Shown here piece after piece: positions 53,456 through 61,366 of a stretch of DNA of 64,000 bases. Source of the DNA: Actinacidiphila oryziradicis (lineage in GTDB: Bacteria > Actinomycetota > Actinomycetes > Streptomycetales > Streptomycetaceae); assembly GCF_005047355.1 (NCBI RefSeq), contig NZ_SUMC01000002.1:124001-188000 (forward strand), read 5' to 3'. Within the stretch, counting starts at the first letter, position 1; every line of letters starts with the position of its first letter. A program made the translations under genes and the position numbers. Under the pieces are notes generated by a model, which made no database searches, was not told the DNA's origin, and was given only the letters and a program-made list of their open reading frames with translations.

Positions 53456-54031
53456 GTGACGCCGGAAGCAGCCAGCGATGTGACCGCCGAGCCCGCCATT
53501 CTCGACGCTGCGCAGCTGGCGTCCGACCCGGAGCTGAGGGCCCGCTTCGCGGAATCCGCGCACCGCATCCTGGCGGAGCTGGTCAGCGGCGGCGCCGCCC
53601 TGGGCTGGGTCGAGCCGCCCTCGCCGGACGACGTCGCGGAACTGATCGATCACGTCGTATCCGCGGCACAGGCCGGGGACGCGGCCCTGCGCGCCGCCTA
53701 CCTGGACCGGCGTCTGGTCGCACTGGGCTACTGGCGCCGCTACGCCCGGCCCACCCACTGGCCTCACGCCGACCTGGAAAGGGTCGCGGTCGATGCCGCC
53801 ATGCACGGCCACGGCATCGGGCGGTCCCTGACCGCGGCCCTGGTCGAGGACGCCCGGGCGGCCGGCATCGAGGTGCTCACCCTGGACGCCCGTGGCGACA
53901 ATGCGAACGCCCTGCGCCTCTACCGCTCACTGGGCTTCACCGAATACGGCCGTCTCCCCGGCTTTGTCGCCTTCGCGGGACGCCGCTACGACAAGGTCTT
54001 CTACATGCTGGACCTCCGTCAGGAGGCCTGA
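53456..54031 (+). CDS. GNAT-family N-acetyltransferase
   Basis: A 191-residue protein. The C-terminal half has the acetyl-CoA-binding motif A, as LERVAVDAAMHGHGIGRSLT (about residues 104-123) followed by EVLTLDARGDNANALRLYRS, the classical motif B LYRSLGF and FVAFAGRRYDKVFYMLDL. The N-terminal 100 residues are a helical substrate part with no recognisable family. The GTG start is chosen 92 bp after the MFS gene. The substrate is unknown. Confidence 0.88.
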   Translation: MTPEAASDVTAEPAILDAAQLASDPELRARFAESAHRILAELVSGGAALGWVEPPSPDDVAELIDHVVSAAQAGDAALRAAYLDRRLVALGYWRRYARPTHWPHADLERVAVDAAMHGHGIGRSLTAALVEDARAAGIEVLTLDARGDNANALRLYRSLGFTEYGRLPGFVAFAGRRYDKVFYMLDLRQEA

Positions 54032-54187
54032 CGGCCGGCCCGTCTGCCCCGGGCCCCGTATTCGAGGCGGCCAACTGGGCGGGCGCTGCCTGTCAGGGCA
54101 CGTACAACCATCCCTTCATATGGACTAATTGGGACCGATTGGTGCGTGCCTCTGCGGATGATCGGGTACCTATGCCCCGTACAGCCT

Positions 54188-54201
54188 AATAGGTCCCTAT
54201 T
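54188..54201. promoter_or_regulatory. Short palindrome upstream of the P450 gene
   Basis: AATAGGTCCCTATT is a perfect 6-2-6 inverted repeat 32 bp before the P450 start. It is in an AT-richer stretch and may be an operator or part of a promoter. No regulator can be assigned. Confidence 0.4.
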
Positions 54202-54232
54202 CATCAGTCAGATCCCATATCTGGAGCTCCAC

Positions 54233-55438
54233 ATGAAACCCGGTTCTACCGCGCGGGACTGTCCTTTCGACTATGCCGAAGCACTCGAATTCGACCCGCA
54301 GCTCAAGAGCCTGCTGACGGACGAGCCCATCGCCCGCATCCGGCTGCCGCACGGCGAAGGCGAAGCCTGGCTCGTCACCCGCTACGAGGACGTGCGTACG
54401 GTGACCACCGACCGGCGTTTCAGCCGCAGTGCCATCATCGGCCGGAACTTCCCGCGTATGACACCTGAGCCGATTGTCCAGGACGAGGCCATCAATGTGA
54501 TGGACCCGCCGGCCAGCAGCCGCCTGCGCAGCCTGGTCTCCAAGGGTTTCGCGCCGCGCCACCTGGAACGCATGCGGGTCCGTACCCAGCATGTCGTGGA
54601 CGAGCTGCTGGACCAGATGGACCAGCACGGCTCCCCCGCCGACCTCATGGAGCACCTGGCGGGCCCTCTGCCCCTCACCACCATCTGCGAGGTCCTGGAG
54701 ATCCCCGAGGCCGACAGCTCGCAACTGCGCGCTCACGCACGGACCATGATGGACACCGGTATCGACAACCGGGACAGCGCCGTGCACGCCAAGGCCGAAA
54801 TGCGCGCCTATTTCGAGACGCTGACGGCGCACCGGCGCCAGAACCCCGGCGACGATCTGATCAGCGCGCTGGCCACCGCCCGCGACGGAGATGAGATTCT
54901 CAACGACCAGGAACTCACCGTCATGGCGATGGTCCTGCTCATCACCGGCCAGGACACCACCACATACGAGATCGGGAACATCGCCTACACGCTGCTCACC
55001 CGGCCCAAAGAGCTGGCCATGCTGCGCGCCCGCCCCGAGATGCTCCCGCAGGCTCTCGAAGAACTGCTGCGCTTCATTCCGTTCCGCAAAGGTGTCGGCA
55101 TCCCCCGCGTCGCCACCGAGGATGTGGAATTGAGCGGGGTGAAAATCCGGGCAGGAGATATCGTGCACGTCTCCTACCTGACGGCCAACCGGGACAGCCG
55201 GAAATTCGAACGGCCTGACGAACTCGATCTGGAACGCACCACTCTGCCTCACATGACCTTCGGCTGGGGTGGGCATCACTGCCTCGGTGCGCCGCTCGCC
55301 ACCACGGAACTCCAAATCGCACTCGGAACCCTCCTGGAGCGGTTCCCTGGTCTGAAGCTGGCCAAGCCGGCCGAAGAAGTGCGCTGGAATACGACATCGA
55401 TCTGGCGCTACCCGCTCGAACTGCCCGTCACCTGGTAA
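54233..55438 (+). CDS. Cytochrome P450, CYP158-like
   Basis: A 401-residue P450. The oxygen-binding I-helix is LLITGQDTTTYEIGNIAYTL, the ExxR motif is EELLRFI and the haem-thiolate loop is FGWGGHHCLGAPLATTELQI with the ligand Cys. The N-terminal VTRYEDVRTVTTDRRFSRSA and the C-terminal ELPVTW resemble CYP158 enzymes, which couple flaviolin in Streptomyces. An RppA-type synthase gene 480 bp downstream supports this role. The ATG at 54233 avoids a 29-codon upstream extension. Confidence 0.88.
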   Translation: MKPGSTARDCPFDYAEALEFDPQLKSLLTDEPIARIRLPHGEGEAWLVTRYEDVRTVTTDRRFSRSAIIGRNFPRMTPEPIVQDEAINVMDPPASSRLRSLVSKGFAPRHLERMRVRTQHVVDELLDQMDQHGSPADLMEHLAGPLPLTTICEVLEIPEADSSQLRAHARTMMDTGIDNRDSAVHAKAEMRAYFETLTAHRRQNPGDDLISALATARDGDEILNDQELTVMAMVLLITGQDTTTYEIGNIAYTLLTRPKELAMLRARPEMLPQALEELLRFIPFRKGVGIPRVATEDVELSGVKIRAGDIVHVSYLTANRDSRKFERPDELDLERTTLPHMTFGWGGHHCLGAPLATTELQIALGTLLERFPGLKLAKPAEEVRWNTTSIWRYPLELPVTW

Positions 55439-55919
55439 AAGTGGCGCCCCACCGCAGGCCGGTGGAAGCCGGCCGCAGCGGGTAGCCGCGTGGCGGTGCG
55501 GTCGTACCCGTGCCGGACAGCGCCCGGTTCCGGTGGGCGTGCGGGCCACGATCAGGACCGAGGACCTTGCCTTATCGATGATGCGTCAGTCCATGGTGCA
55601 CGGCAACCGGAATCACCTGGCTCATTGCGTGTTGCGTTCCGCTCGACATGCGGCCCGCCTCCGCCTGCCGTAGCGTGATCAGCGGTGGCCAACCGCGCCG
55701 TGGCAGAACCGATCTGCCCATTACGGCGAGACCTCGATCTTCGACGGTGGGCCGCCCGTCCGCGCCTACAGGCGTATCGATCTCGACGCCGTTGGAACGC
55801 TGGCGATGTGTTCGTTGCCGTTCCGCACACGCGGCGCCGCAGCGGCTGGCGCCGGCCGGTAAGGCTTCGGACCCGGCATAGCCGCACCAGGTGGACCACC
55901 GTCCGCTAGGAGGAGATCC
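55439..55919 (+). other. 481 bp region between P450 and type III PKS, no gene seen
   Basis: No convincing coding frame on either strand, and several less GC-rich stretches. It presumably carries the synthase promoter; the GGAGGAGAT site before rppA is strong. The gap argues that the P450 and the synthase are separate transcripts. Confidence 0.55.
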
Positions 55920-56984
55920 ATGGCGATTTTGTGCAAGCCGGCAATCGCGGTCCCCGAGTACGTCATCACCAATGACGAAACCCTCGAACTGGCCCGAAGG
56001 TTGCACGCCGACCATCCGCAGCTCGAACTGGCTCTCAGTCTGATCGAGCACACGGGTGTGCAGAAGCGGCATCTGATCCAGCCCATCGAAAAGGTGCTGC
56101 AGCACCCGGGTTTCGATGCCCGCAGCGCCACCTACGAGGCGCAGACCAAGTCCCGCGTCCCGGCCGTGGTGCGTCAGGCGCTCGTGGAGGCGGAGCTCGA
56201 CGCGACGCAGATCGACATGATCATCTACGTCTCCTGCACCGGCTTCATGATGCCGCCACCAACCGCCTGGCTCATCAACACGATGGGCTTCCGGCCGGAG
56301 ACGCGGCAGATGCCGATCGCCCAACTCGGCTGTGCCGCAGGCGGCGCCGCCATCAACCGGGCCCACGACTTCTGCAGGGCGTACCCCGAGTGCAACGTGC
56401 TCATCGTCGCCTGCGAGTTCTGCTCGCTGTGCTACCAGCCCACCGACCTGAGTGTGGGATCGCTGCTGTCCGACGGGCTGTTCGGCGACGGGATCGCCGC
56501 CGCCGTGGTCCGGGGCACCGGTGGCACCGGGATCCGCCTGGAGCGCAACGGCTCGTACATCATCCCGAACACCGAGGACTGGATCTCGTACGCCGTCCGG
56601 TCCACGGGCTTCCACTTCCAGCTCGACAAGCGCGTGCCCGGGACCATGGAACCACTCGCCCCGGCCCTGAGCGCCGTCGCGGAACAGCACCAGTGGAACG
56701 CCAGCAAGCTGGACTTCTACATCATCCACGCGGGCGGCCCGCGCATCCTGGACGACCTGAGCCGCTTCCTGGACGTGCCGCCCGAGGCATTCCGCTTCAG
56801 CCGCGCCACGCTCACCGAGTACGGCAACATCGCCAGCGCCGTGGTGCTCGACGCCTGTGCCCGCATGTTCGACGAGGCATCGGCCCTCGACGGCCAGCGC
56901 GGGCTGATGGCCGGCTTCGGGCCTGGCATCACCGCCGAAATCGCCCTGGGCACCTGGACCTCGGATCCCGCGGCATCGGAATGA
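55920..56984 (+). CDS. rppA: Type III polyketide synthase, THN synthase
   Basis: A 354-residue chalcone-synthase-fold enzyme closely resembling RppA, which condenses five malonyl-CoA into 1,3,6,8-tetrahydroxynaphthalene. The catalytic Cys is C138 in IAQLGCAAGGAAINRAHDF, the same number as in RppA, and the His and Asn partners are in FYIIHAGGPRILDDL and TEYGNIAS. ETRQMPIAQ and SCTGFMMPP are also family features. The C-terminus is about 20 residues shorter than in S. griseus RppA. THN oxidises to flaviolin, a pigment precursor. Confidence 0.93.
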   Translation: MAILCKPAIAVPEYVITNDETLELARRLHADHPQLELALSLIEHTGVQKRHLIQPIEKVLQHPGFDARSATYEAQTKSRVPAVVRQALVEAELDATQIDMIIYVSCTGFMMPPPTAWLINTMGFRPETRQMPIAQLGCAAGGAAINRAHDFCRAYPECNVLIVACEFCSLCYQPTDLSVGSLLSDGLFGDGIAAAVVRGTGGTGIRLERNGSYIIPNTEDWISYAVRSTGFHFQLDKRVPGTMEPLAPALSAVAEQHQWNASKLDFYIIHAGGPRILDDLSRFLDVPPEAFRFSRATLTEYGNIASAVVLDACARMFDEASALDGQRGLMAGFGPGITAEIALGTWTSDPAASE

Positions 56985-57136
56985 ACCCGCGACGCTCGCG
57001 CTGCCACCGGTATGCGGGAAGACATCCGTCCCCTGCGCGGCCGGCTGGTGCCGTGGGAGCCGAAGCGGTGGAAGCGGCCGCACGGGCCGCTTCCACCCGC
57101 TTCGGCGTCGATAGAGACGCAAAAAGAAGGTGCGTC

Positions 57137-57727
57137 GTGACACTGGACAGCGAGAAGAAGAACCTCCGCGACTACGGCCACCCGGCGGGGCACGTCATCA
57201 GCACCACCCGGTCGGGCCCGACGACGTTGGACTCCGTGTGCCGCAATGTGACGGAACTGGCCAAGGCCGCGCCGAAGCCGCCGCGCAGGATCAGGCTCCA
57301 GCACGGGCTGACCACGGTCGAGGTCGAGTGGCCGACCCCGGAGAAGGCGGGCAACGCGCCCGCCTCCTCCGGGCGGGTCCCCGCTCCCGAGGAGCCGGGA
57401 CCCGCCGCGGCCCGGGAGGAGCCCCCCTCCGGCCAGGAGCAAAAGGACGGGCTGCGGTATGTGTGCGCCTCCATGCCTGGCACCTTCCACCACTCCCCCC
57501 AGCCGGGCGCACCGCCGTTCGTCTCGGTCGGCGATGTGGTCCGGCCCGGACAGACCATCGGCATCCTCGAGGTGATGAAGATGATGAGCCTGGTCGAGGC
57601 GGACACCGACGGACGGATCGTGGAGATCCTCGCGACGGACGCCCAGTCCGTCGCGCGCCAGGAGCGGCTCATCGCCATAGCGCCGGCGAGCCGGACAGAA
57701 GAAGAGGTGATCATTCGCACGGCATGA
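57137..57727 (+). CDS. Biotin carboxyl carrier protein (AccB-like)
   Basis: A 196-residue biotin carrier. The C-terminal lipoyl/biotinyl domain has FVSVGDVVRPGQTIGILEVM followed by KMMSLVEAD, in which Lys148 is the biotinylation site; the more usual EAMKM is EVMKM here. The N-terminal 110 residues are a Pro/Glu/Ala-rich linker. It would carry CO2 from biotin carboxylase to an acyl-CoA acceptor in acetyl-CoA carboxylase. It lies 152 bp behind the malonyl-CoA-using synthase. The GTG start is in a stretch with an AAGAAGG site. Confidence 0.9.
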   Translation: MTLDSEKKNLRDYGHPAGHVISTTRSGPTTLDSVCRNVTELAKAAPKPPRRIRLQHGLTTVEVEWPTPEKAGNAPASSGRVPAPEEPGPAAAREEPPSGQEQKDGLRYVCASMPGTFHHSPQPGAPPFVSVGDVVRPGQTIGILEVMKMMSLVEADTDGRIVEILATDAQSVARQERLIAIAPASRTEEEVIIRTA

Positions 57728-57912
57728 CCGAATTGCCGGTTCCGGGGTGGTAGGCACGTCGTGTCGCGCACCGAGATGCTCGCCGGCGCCGGGCGGGCAC
57801 GGCTGTCGACCTGGTCCGATCGACCCGCGACCGGATGCTCGACGCCCTTGCCCGCCACGTAGCGGACGTTGAGGATGTCGCCCTCCACCGCGGGGGGTCG
57901 GTGCGTCGTTTT

Positions 57913-58701
57913 CTACGCTACGCCGCCGACCCCTCCGTACCGTCGCACCGTCCGGGGTGAGCCGCCCAGTTCCCGGTGGCAGGCCTTGTTGAAAGCCTGC
58001 AGGTCGGGGATGCCGACAGTGGCGGCGATCGCCGGGATGGAGAGGGTCGACTCGCGCAGCAGGTGCCGGGCCCGCTCCAGGCGGCGGCGCCGGATGTAGC
58101 CGACGACGGTGCCGCCGGTCTCGGCACGGAAGAGCCGGGTGAGGTGGTTGTGCGAGATCCCGGCGGCGCGGGCGACAGCGGGGACGGTGAGCGGGTGGGC
58201 GAGGTGCGACTCGATGTGGGTGATCGCGGCCGTCATGGCCGGGTGCGGGCCCGACTGCGGGGGCGGCGTGAGGTGGGCGACCCGCCAAAGGGCGGCCCAG
58301 ACCTCGGCGGTGACCCGGCCGGGCGCGGTGGGGGCGGCCGCGATGGCTTGCAGCATCGCCGCGTTGAGGGCGGGCAGCCCGGCCCCGGCGTCCTGCATCA
58401 CCGGGACGGAGCGGGGCGTGCCGGTGGTGGCGGGCAGTCGCAGGTGCGCGTAGAGGTGCTCGGAACGGTCCCGGTGATAGTGGTACCGGACGGTCGTCGC
58501 CGGCGGTACGAGACTGACCCGGCCGGGGCGGATGGCGTACGCAGTGCCGTCGACGGTCAGATCGGCGGCGTAGCGGTAGAGGTGGAGCTGCCAGAGGTCG
58601 GGGAGCCGGAACACATCCGTGTGCCCGGCGGGGCCGTGGACGCCGACGCCGATATTGACGACCCTAGGGGGCGCGTCCAGATGGACCAAGACCGCTTCCA
58701 T
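57913..58701 (-). CDS. AraC-family transcriptional regulator
   Basis: A 262-residue regulator. The N-terminal half is a cupin-like sensor domain (IRPGRVSLVPPATTVRYHYH). The C-terminal double helix-turn-helix is seen in LAHPLTVPAVARAAGISHNH with LTRLFRAETGGTVVGYIRRR, and then STLSIPAIAATVGIPDLQAF. It is divergent from a PhyH-type dioxygenase gene 71 bp away, with an inverted repeat in between, so that gene is its likely target. Confidence 0.92.
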   Translation of the reverse strand: MEAVLVHLDAPPRVVNIGVGVHGPAGHTDVFRLPDLWQLHLYRYAADLTVDGTAYAIRPGRVSLVPPATTVRYHYHRDRSEHLYAHLRLPATTGTPRSVPVMQDAGAGLPALNAAMLQAIAAAPTAPGRVTAEVWAALWRVAHLTPPPQSGPHPAMTAAITHIESHLAHPLTVPAVARAAGISHNHLTRLFRAETGGTVVGYIRRRRLERARHLLRESTLSIPAIAATVGIPDLQAFNKACHRELGGSPRTVRRYGGVGGVA

Positions 58702-58722
58702 GGTGAAAAACTACCAGCAGTG

Positions 58723-58756
58723 GGTGAGTACCACCCACACGCGGGCCGTACTCACC
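58723..58756. promoter_or_regulatory. Putative AraC operator between araC and phyH
   Basis: GGTGAGTAC (58723-58731) and its perfect inverted copy GTACTCACC (58748-58756) are 16 bp apart in the 71 bp divergent spacer. A second small palindrome (GTGGGT...ACCCAC) overlaps the left half. Confidence 0.7.
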
Positions 58757-58772
58757 GGCCTAGCTTGGACGC

Positions 58773-59588
58773 ATGGCAACCAGTGAGAGCTTGTTGACCT
58801 CCGTCCAGATGGCCCACTTCGTCGCGCACGGCTCGCTGCGCGTGGACGCGGTCGTCCCGGAGGAGATGAACGCCGAGGCGCTCGGCGTCCTCGCGGCGGG
58901 GATCCCCGCCGTCCCCTACGGCACCCCCGTGCCGCAGGCCTACCCGGAGGGCTCCTTCGCCCGCCGGCTCGTCGAACTCCCCGTGGTGGCAGGGGCCCTG
59001 CGCAGTCTCGTCGGCCCCGAGCCGACCATCGACCACCACGCGGTGCACATCCGTGAGCCGCGCGAGGGCAACGCCCAGCCGCTGCACGGCGACGCCATCA
59101 TCGACGTGCGCCCCGACGCCTTCGACGTCCAGCTGATGTACTACCCGCAGGACGTCACCCTGGACATGGGCGGCACGCTGAGCGTGCCGGGCTCCCATCT
59201 GCGGCGGACCAACGAGACCGACACCGGGCGCTACCAGAATCTGCTGGGGCAGACCCGGCTGGTGTGCCCCGCAGGCACCGTGGTGTTTCTGCACCACGGG
59301 ATCTGGCACGGCGGGCGGCGCAACGACAGCGATGCCGTCCGCTATATGTTCAAGATCCGCTTCAACCCGACCGTTCGGCAGCAGCTGCTCTGGGACACCG
59401 CCGATCTGGACGATCCCGCCGTGGCGGAGGAGTTGCAGCGCGGCTTCCCCTGGTACGAGGGCGCCACCGCCCGGCTGGAGATCTACAACCGGATCAAGCT
59501 CTGGCGCGCCCTGACCGGCGACGAGTCCTTCGACCTGGAGTACTGGATGACCCGGAGCTCCAACCGCCCGCAGAGGAGCGCCGTATGA
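58773..59588 (+). CDS. Phytanoyl-CoA dioxygenase family (Fe/2-oxoglutarate) protein
   Basis: A 271-residue double-stranded beta-helix dioxygenase. The metal triad is formed by the HxD in PLHGDAIIDVR and the late His in FLHHGIWHGGRRND, and the 2-oxoglutarate Arg is probably in GGRRND. Such enzymes hydroxylate or desaturate small molecules. Transcription diverges from araC; the next gene overlaps by ATGA. Substrate cannot be named. Confidence 0.88.
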   Translation: MATSESLLTSVQMAHFVAHGSLRVDAVVPEEMNAEALGVLAAGIPAVPYGTPVPQAYPEGSFARRLVELPVVAGALRSLVGPEPTIDHHAVHIREPREGNAQPLHGDAIIDVRPDAFDVQLMYYPQDVTLDMGGTLSVPGSHLRRTNETDTGRYQNLLGQTRLVCPAGTVVFLHHGIWHGGRRNDSDAVRYMFKIRFNPTVRQQLLWDTADLDDPAVAEELQRGFPWYEGATARLEIYNRIKLWRALTGDESFDLEYWMTRSSNRPQRSAV

Positions 59589-59890
59589 CCACCGCCACGA
59601 CCTCCGCCGCGAACGCCCTCCGGCAGCAGGTGCTGGTGCTCTACCTGAACACGTCGGCCCTCGACGCCGAAGTCGTCGGCTGGTCCTTGTACGACGGTAC
59701 GGGCCTCACGTCGCCGACCACCGGCGACAGCGACGAACCGCCATACGGGACGGGCGTCGACGCCCTGCGGGACGGATGGCGGCTGATCCAGGCGGCGCAG
59801 CTGATCCCGCCCTACCCGGGGCACGAGTACGACACGTCCTTCCTGAAGCACGAGTTCCTCTTCGAGAAGCTGGTTGCCCTGCCGTCGTAG
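59585..59890 (+). CDS. Conserved-looking hypothetical protein
   Basis: A 101-residue protein coupled to the PhyH gene by an ATGA overlap. It is a soluble acidic-to-neutral protein with LVLYLNTSALDAEVVGWSLY, DGWRLIQAAQLIPPYPGHEY and DTSFLKHEFLFEKLV. No family is recognised. The coupling indicates a role with the dioxygenase. Confidence 0.75.
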   Translation: MTTATTSAANALRQQVLVLYLNTSALDAEVVGWSLYDGTGLTSPTTGDSDEPPYGTGVDALRDGWRLIQAAQLIPPYPGHEYDTSFLKHEFLFEKLVALPS

Positions 59891-59999
59891 GCGAGCAGGC
59901 GGCGGTGGCTCCTCCCCGAGGCGGGCGGCCGGCGCTGCCGGGTCCGCGAAGCGGCCGCCCGTCACACCCCGATCAGACGTACCGCGTCCGGCCCCGCGC

Positions 60000-60278
60000 T
60001 CACGCCGAGATCGCCTCCGCACCGCCCTCGGCGGCGCCGTCCGCGCAGGCGGCGGCCAGCTCGTCCAGCGACAGGTCCAGCGCGGAGGCCAGGGCCGCCA
60101 CGGTGAAGAAGGCCGGGGTCGGCGCCCGGCCGGTCTCGATCTTGCGCAGCGTCTCCGCGGAGACGCCGGCCGCCGCGGCCACCTCCACCATGCTGCGTTC
60201 ACCACGGGCCTGACGGAGCATCGCGCCGAACCGCTCGCCGCGGTCCCGCTCCCACGGGGTCAAAGGAACTCTCACCAT
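60000..60278 (-). CDS. XRE-family small DNA-binding protein
   Basis: A 92-residue helix-turn-helix protein. The Cro/CI-type fold is seen in GAMLRQARGERSMVEVAAAA followed by GVSAETLRKIETGRAPTPAF. There is no extra sensor domain. It is divergent from a methionine aminopeptidase gene, with only 49 bp between the two start codons, occupied by a 22 bp palindrome. It is thus likely to control both genes. Confidence 0.88.
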   Translation of the reverse strand: MVRVPLTPWERDRGERFGAMLRQARGERSMVEVAAAAGVSAETLRKIETGRAPTPAFFTVAALASALDLSLDELAAACADGAAEGGAEAISA

Positions 60279-60285
60279 GTCTGTG

Positions 60286-60307
60286 ATACTAATACCGGTA
60301 TAAGTAT
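60286..60307. promoter_or_regulatory. XRE/map divergent operator
   Basis: ATACTAATACCGGTATAAGT plus AT (60286-60307) is a 22 bp palindrome with one mismatch pair, centred on CCGG. It lies 8 bp before the xre start and 20 bp before the map start. It is AT-richer than its surroundings, as expected for promoter elements. Confidence 0.75.
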
Positions 60308-60327
60308 TGGTTGAGGAGGCACGGGAC

Positions 60328-61095
60328 ATGGTGGAGATCAAGACCGACGCGGCGCTGGAAGCGATGCGCGAAGCCGGGCGCGTCGTGGCACACGCCCTCG
60401 CCGCCGCCCGTGCGGCCGCAGCCGTGGGGACCCGCCTCCGCGAGCTGGACGAAGCGGCCCGCGCCGTCCTGAGCGAGGCCGGCGCACGCTCGCCCTTCCT
60501 GGGCTACCGGCCCTCTTTCGCCCCGACCCCCTTCCCCGCCGTCATCTGCGCCTCCGTCAACGACGCCGTCGTCCACGGCATCCCCGACGACTACCGCCTG
60601 CGCGACGGCGACCTCGTCAGCATCGACTGCGGCGCCGAACTGGGCGGCTGGACCGGCGACTCCGCCATCTCCTTCACCGTAGGCACCCCGCGCCCCGCCG
60701 ACCTGGCCCTGATCGCCGCCACCCAGCAGGCACTCGACGCCGGCATCGCCGCCGCCACCACGGCCAACCGCATCGGCGACATCTCGCACGCGATCAGCAC
60801 CGCCGCCCGCGCCGCCGGCTGCGGCATGCCCACCGATTTCGGCGGCCACGGCATCGGCCGCCGCATGCACGAAGACCCGCACGTCCCCAACCACGGCCGC
60901 CCCGGCCGCGGCTTCCCGCTCCGCCACGGCCTCGTCCTCGCCATCGAGCCCATGCTCATGGCCGGCGGCCGCGACGAATACCGCACCGCCCCCGACGGCT
61001 GGACGCTGCGCACCATCGACGGCAGCCGGGCCGCCCACATCGAACACACCGTCGCCATCACCGACGACGGCCCCCAGGTCCTCACCTTGCCGTGA
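60328..61095 (+). CDS. map: Type I methionine aminopeptidase
   Basis: A 255-residue pita-bread metalloprotease that removes N-terminal Met. The metal ligands are seen in LVSIDCGAELGGWTGDSAIS (two Asp), GHGIGRRMHEDPHVPNHG (His), IEPMLMAGG (Glu) and IEHTVAITDDG (Glu). The ATG with a GAGGAGG site is preferred over an ATG 21 bp earlier. The canonical housekeeping copy in Streptomyces lies with secY-adk, so this is probably an extra copy under a dedicated regulator. Confidence 0.92.
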   Translation: MVEIKTDAALEAMREAGRVVAHALAAARAAAAVGTRLRELDEAARAVLSEAGARSPFLGYRPSFAPTPFPAVICASVNDAVVHGIPDDYRLRDGDLVSIDCGAELGGWTGDSAISFTVGTPRPADLALIAATQQALDAGIAAATTANRIGDISHAISTAARAAGCGMPTDFGGHGIGRRMHEDPHVPNHGRPGRGFPLRHGLVLAIEPMLMAGGRDEYRTAPDGWTLRTIDGSRAAHIEHTVAITDDGPQVLTLP

Positions 61096-61297
61096 GCGCG
61101 GCCGGCCGCGAGTTCGCGCACGACGCCGGCGAATCCCTGGACGAGCGGGTTGTCCGCGCCGTCCACCCAGGCGAGGGCGACCCGCAAGGGCTCGACGTCG
61201 GTAAGCGGGCCCAGGAGAGTTCGGGGCGGGCGTAGTACCGGTCCATGCTGGAGGGCGCGAAACAGATGGCGGTGCCTTCGGCCACCTGCTCCAGCAC
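61096..61297 (-). pseudogene. Truncated, frameshifted LysR-type regulator remnant
   Basis: On the minus strand the frame VLEQVAEGTAICFAPSSMDR continues with YYARPELSWARL and then jumps by 1 nt to another frame with TDVEPLRVALAWVDGADNPL, which is the C-terminus of a LysR ligand domain. The N-terminal helix-turn-helix is missing. It is a dead fragment between map and the pentapeptide gene. Confidence 0.7.
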
Positions 61298-61366
61298 ACT
61301 ACGCGGCCGCGCCGCCCGCCGTCGAAAACGCGGGGCTTCGCCGCAGGTAGGCGAACCGGGCCAGGG

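Noticed and set aside
57728..57912. Minus-strand frame beginning MEGDILNVRYVAGKGVEHPV
   Set aside because: Part looks protein-like, but there is no family, it runs into the biotin carrier gene antisense, and no ribosome site is convincing.
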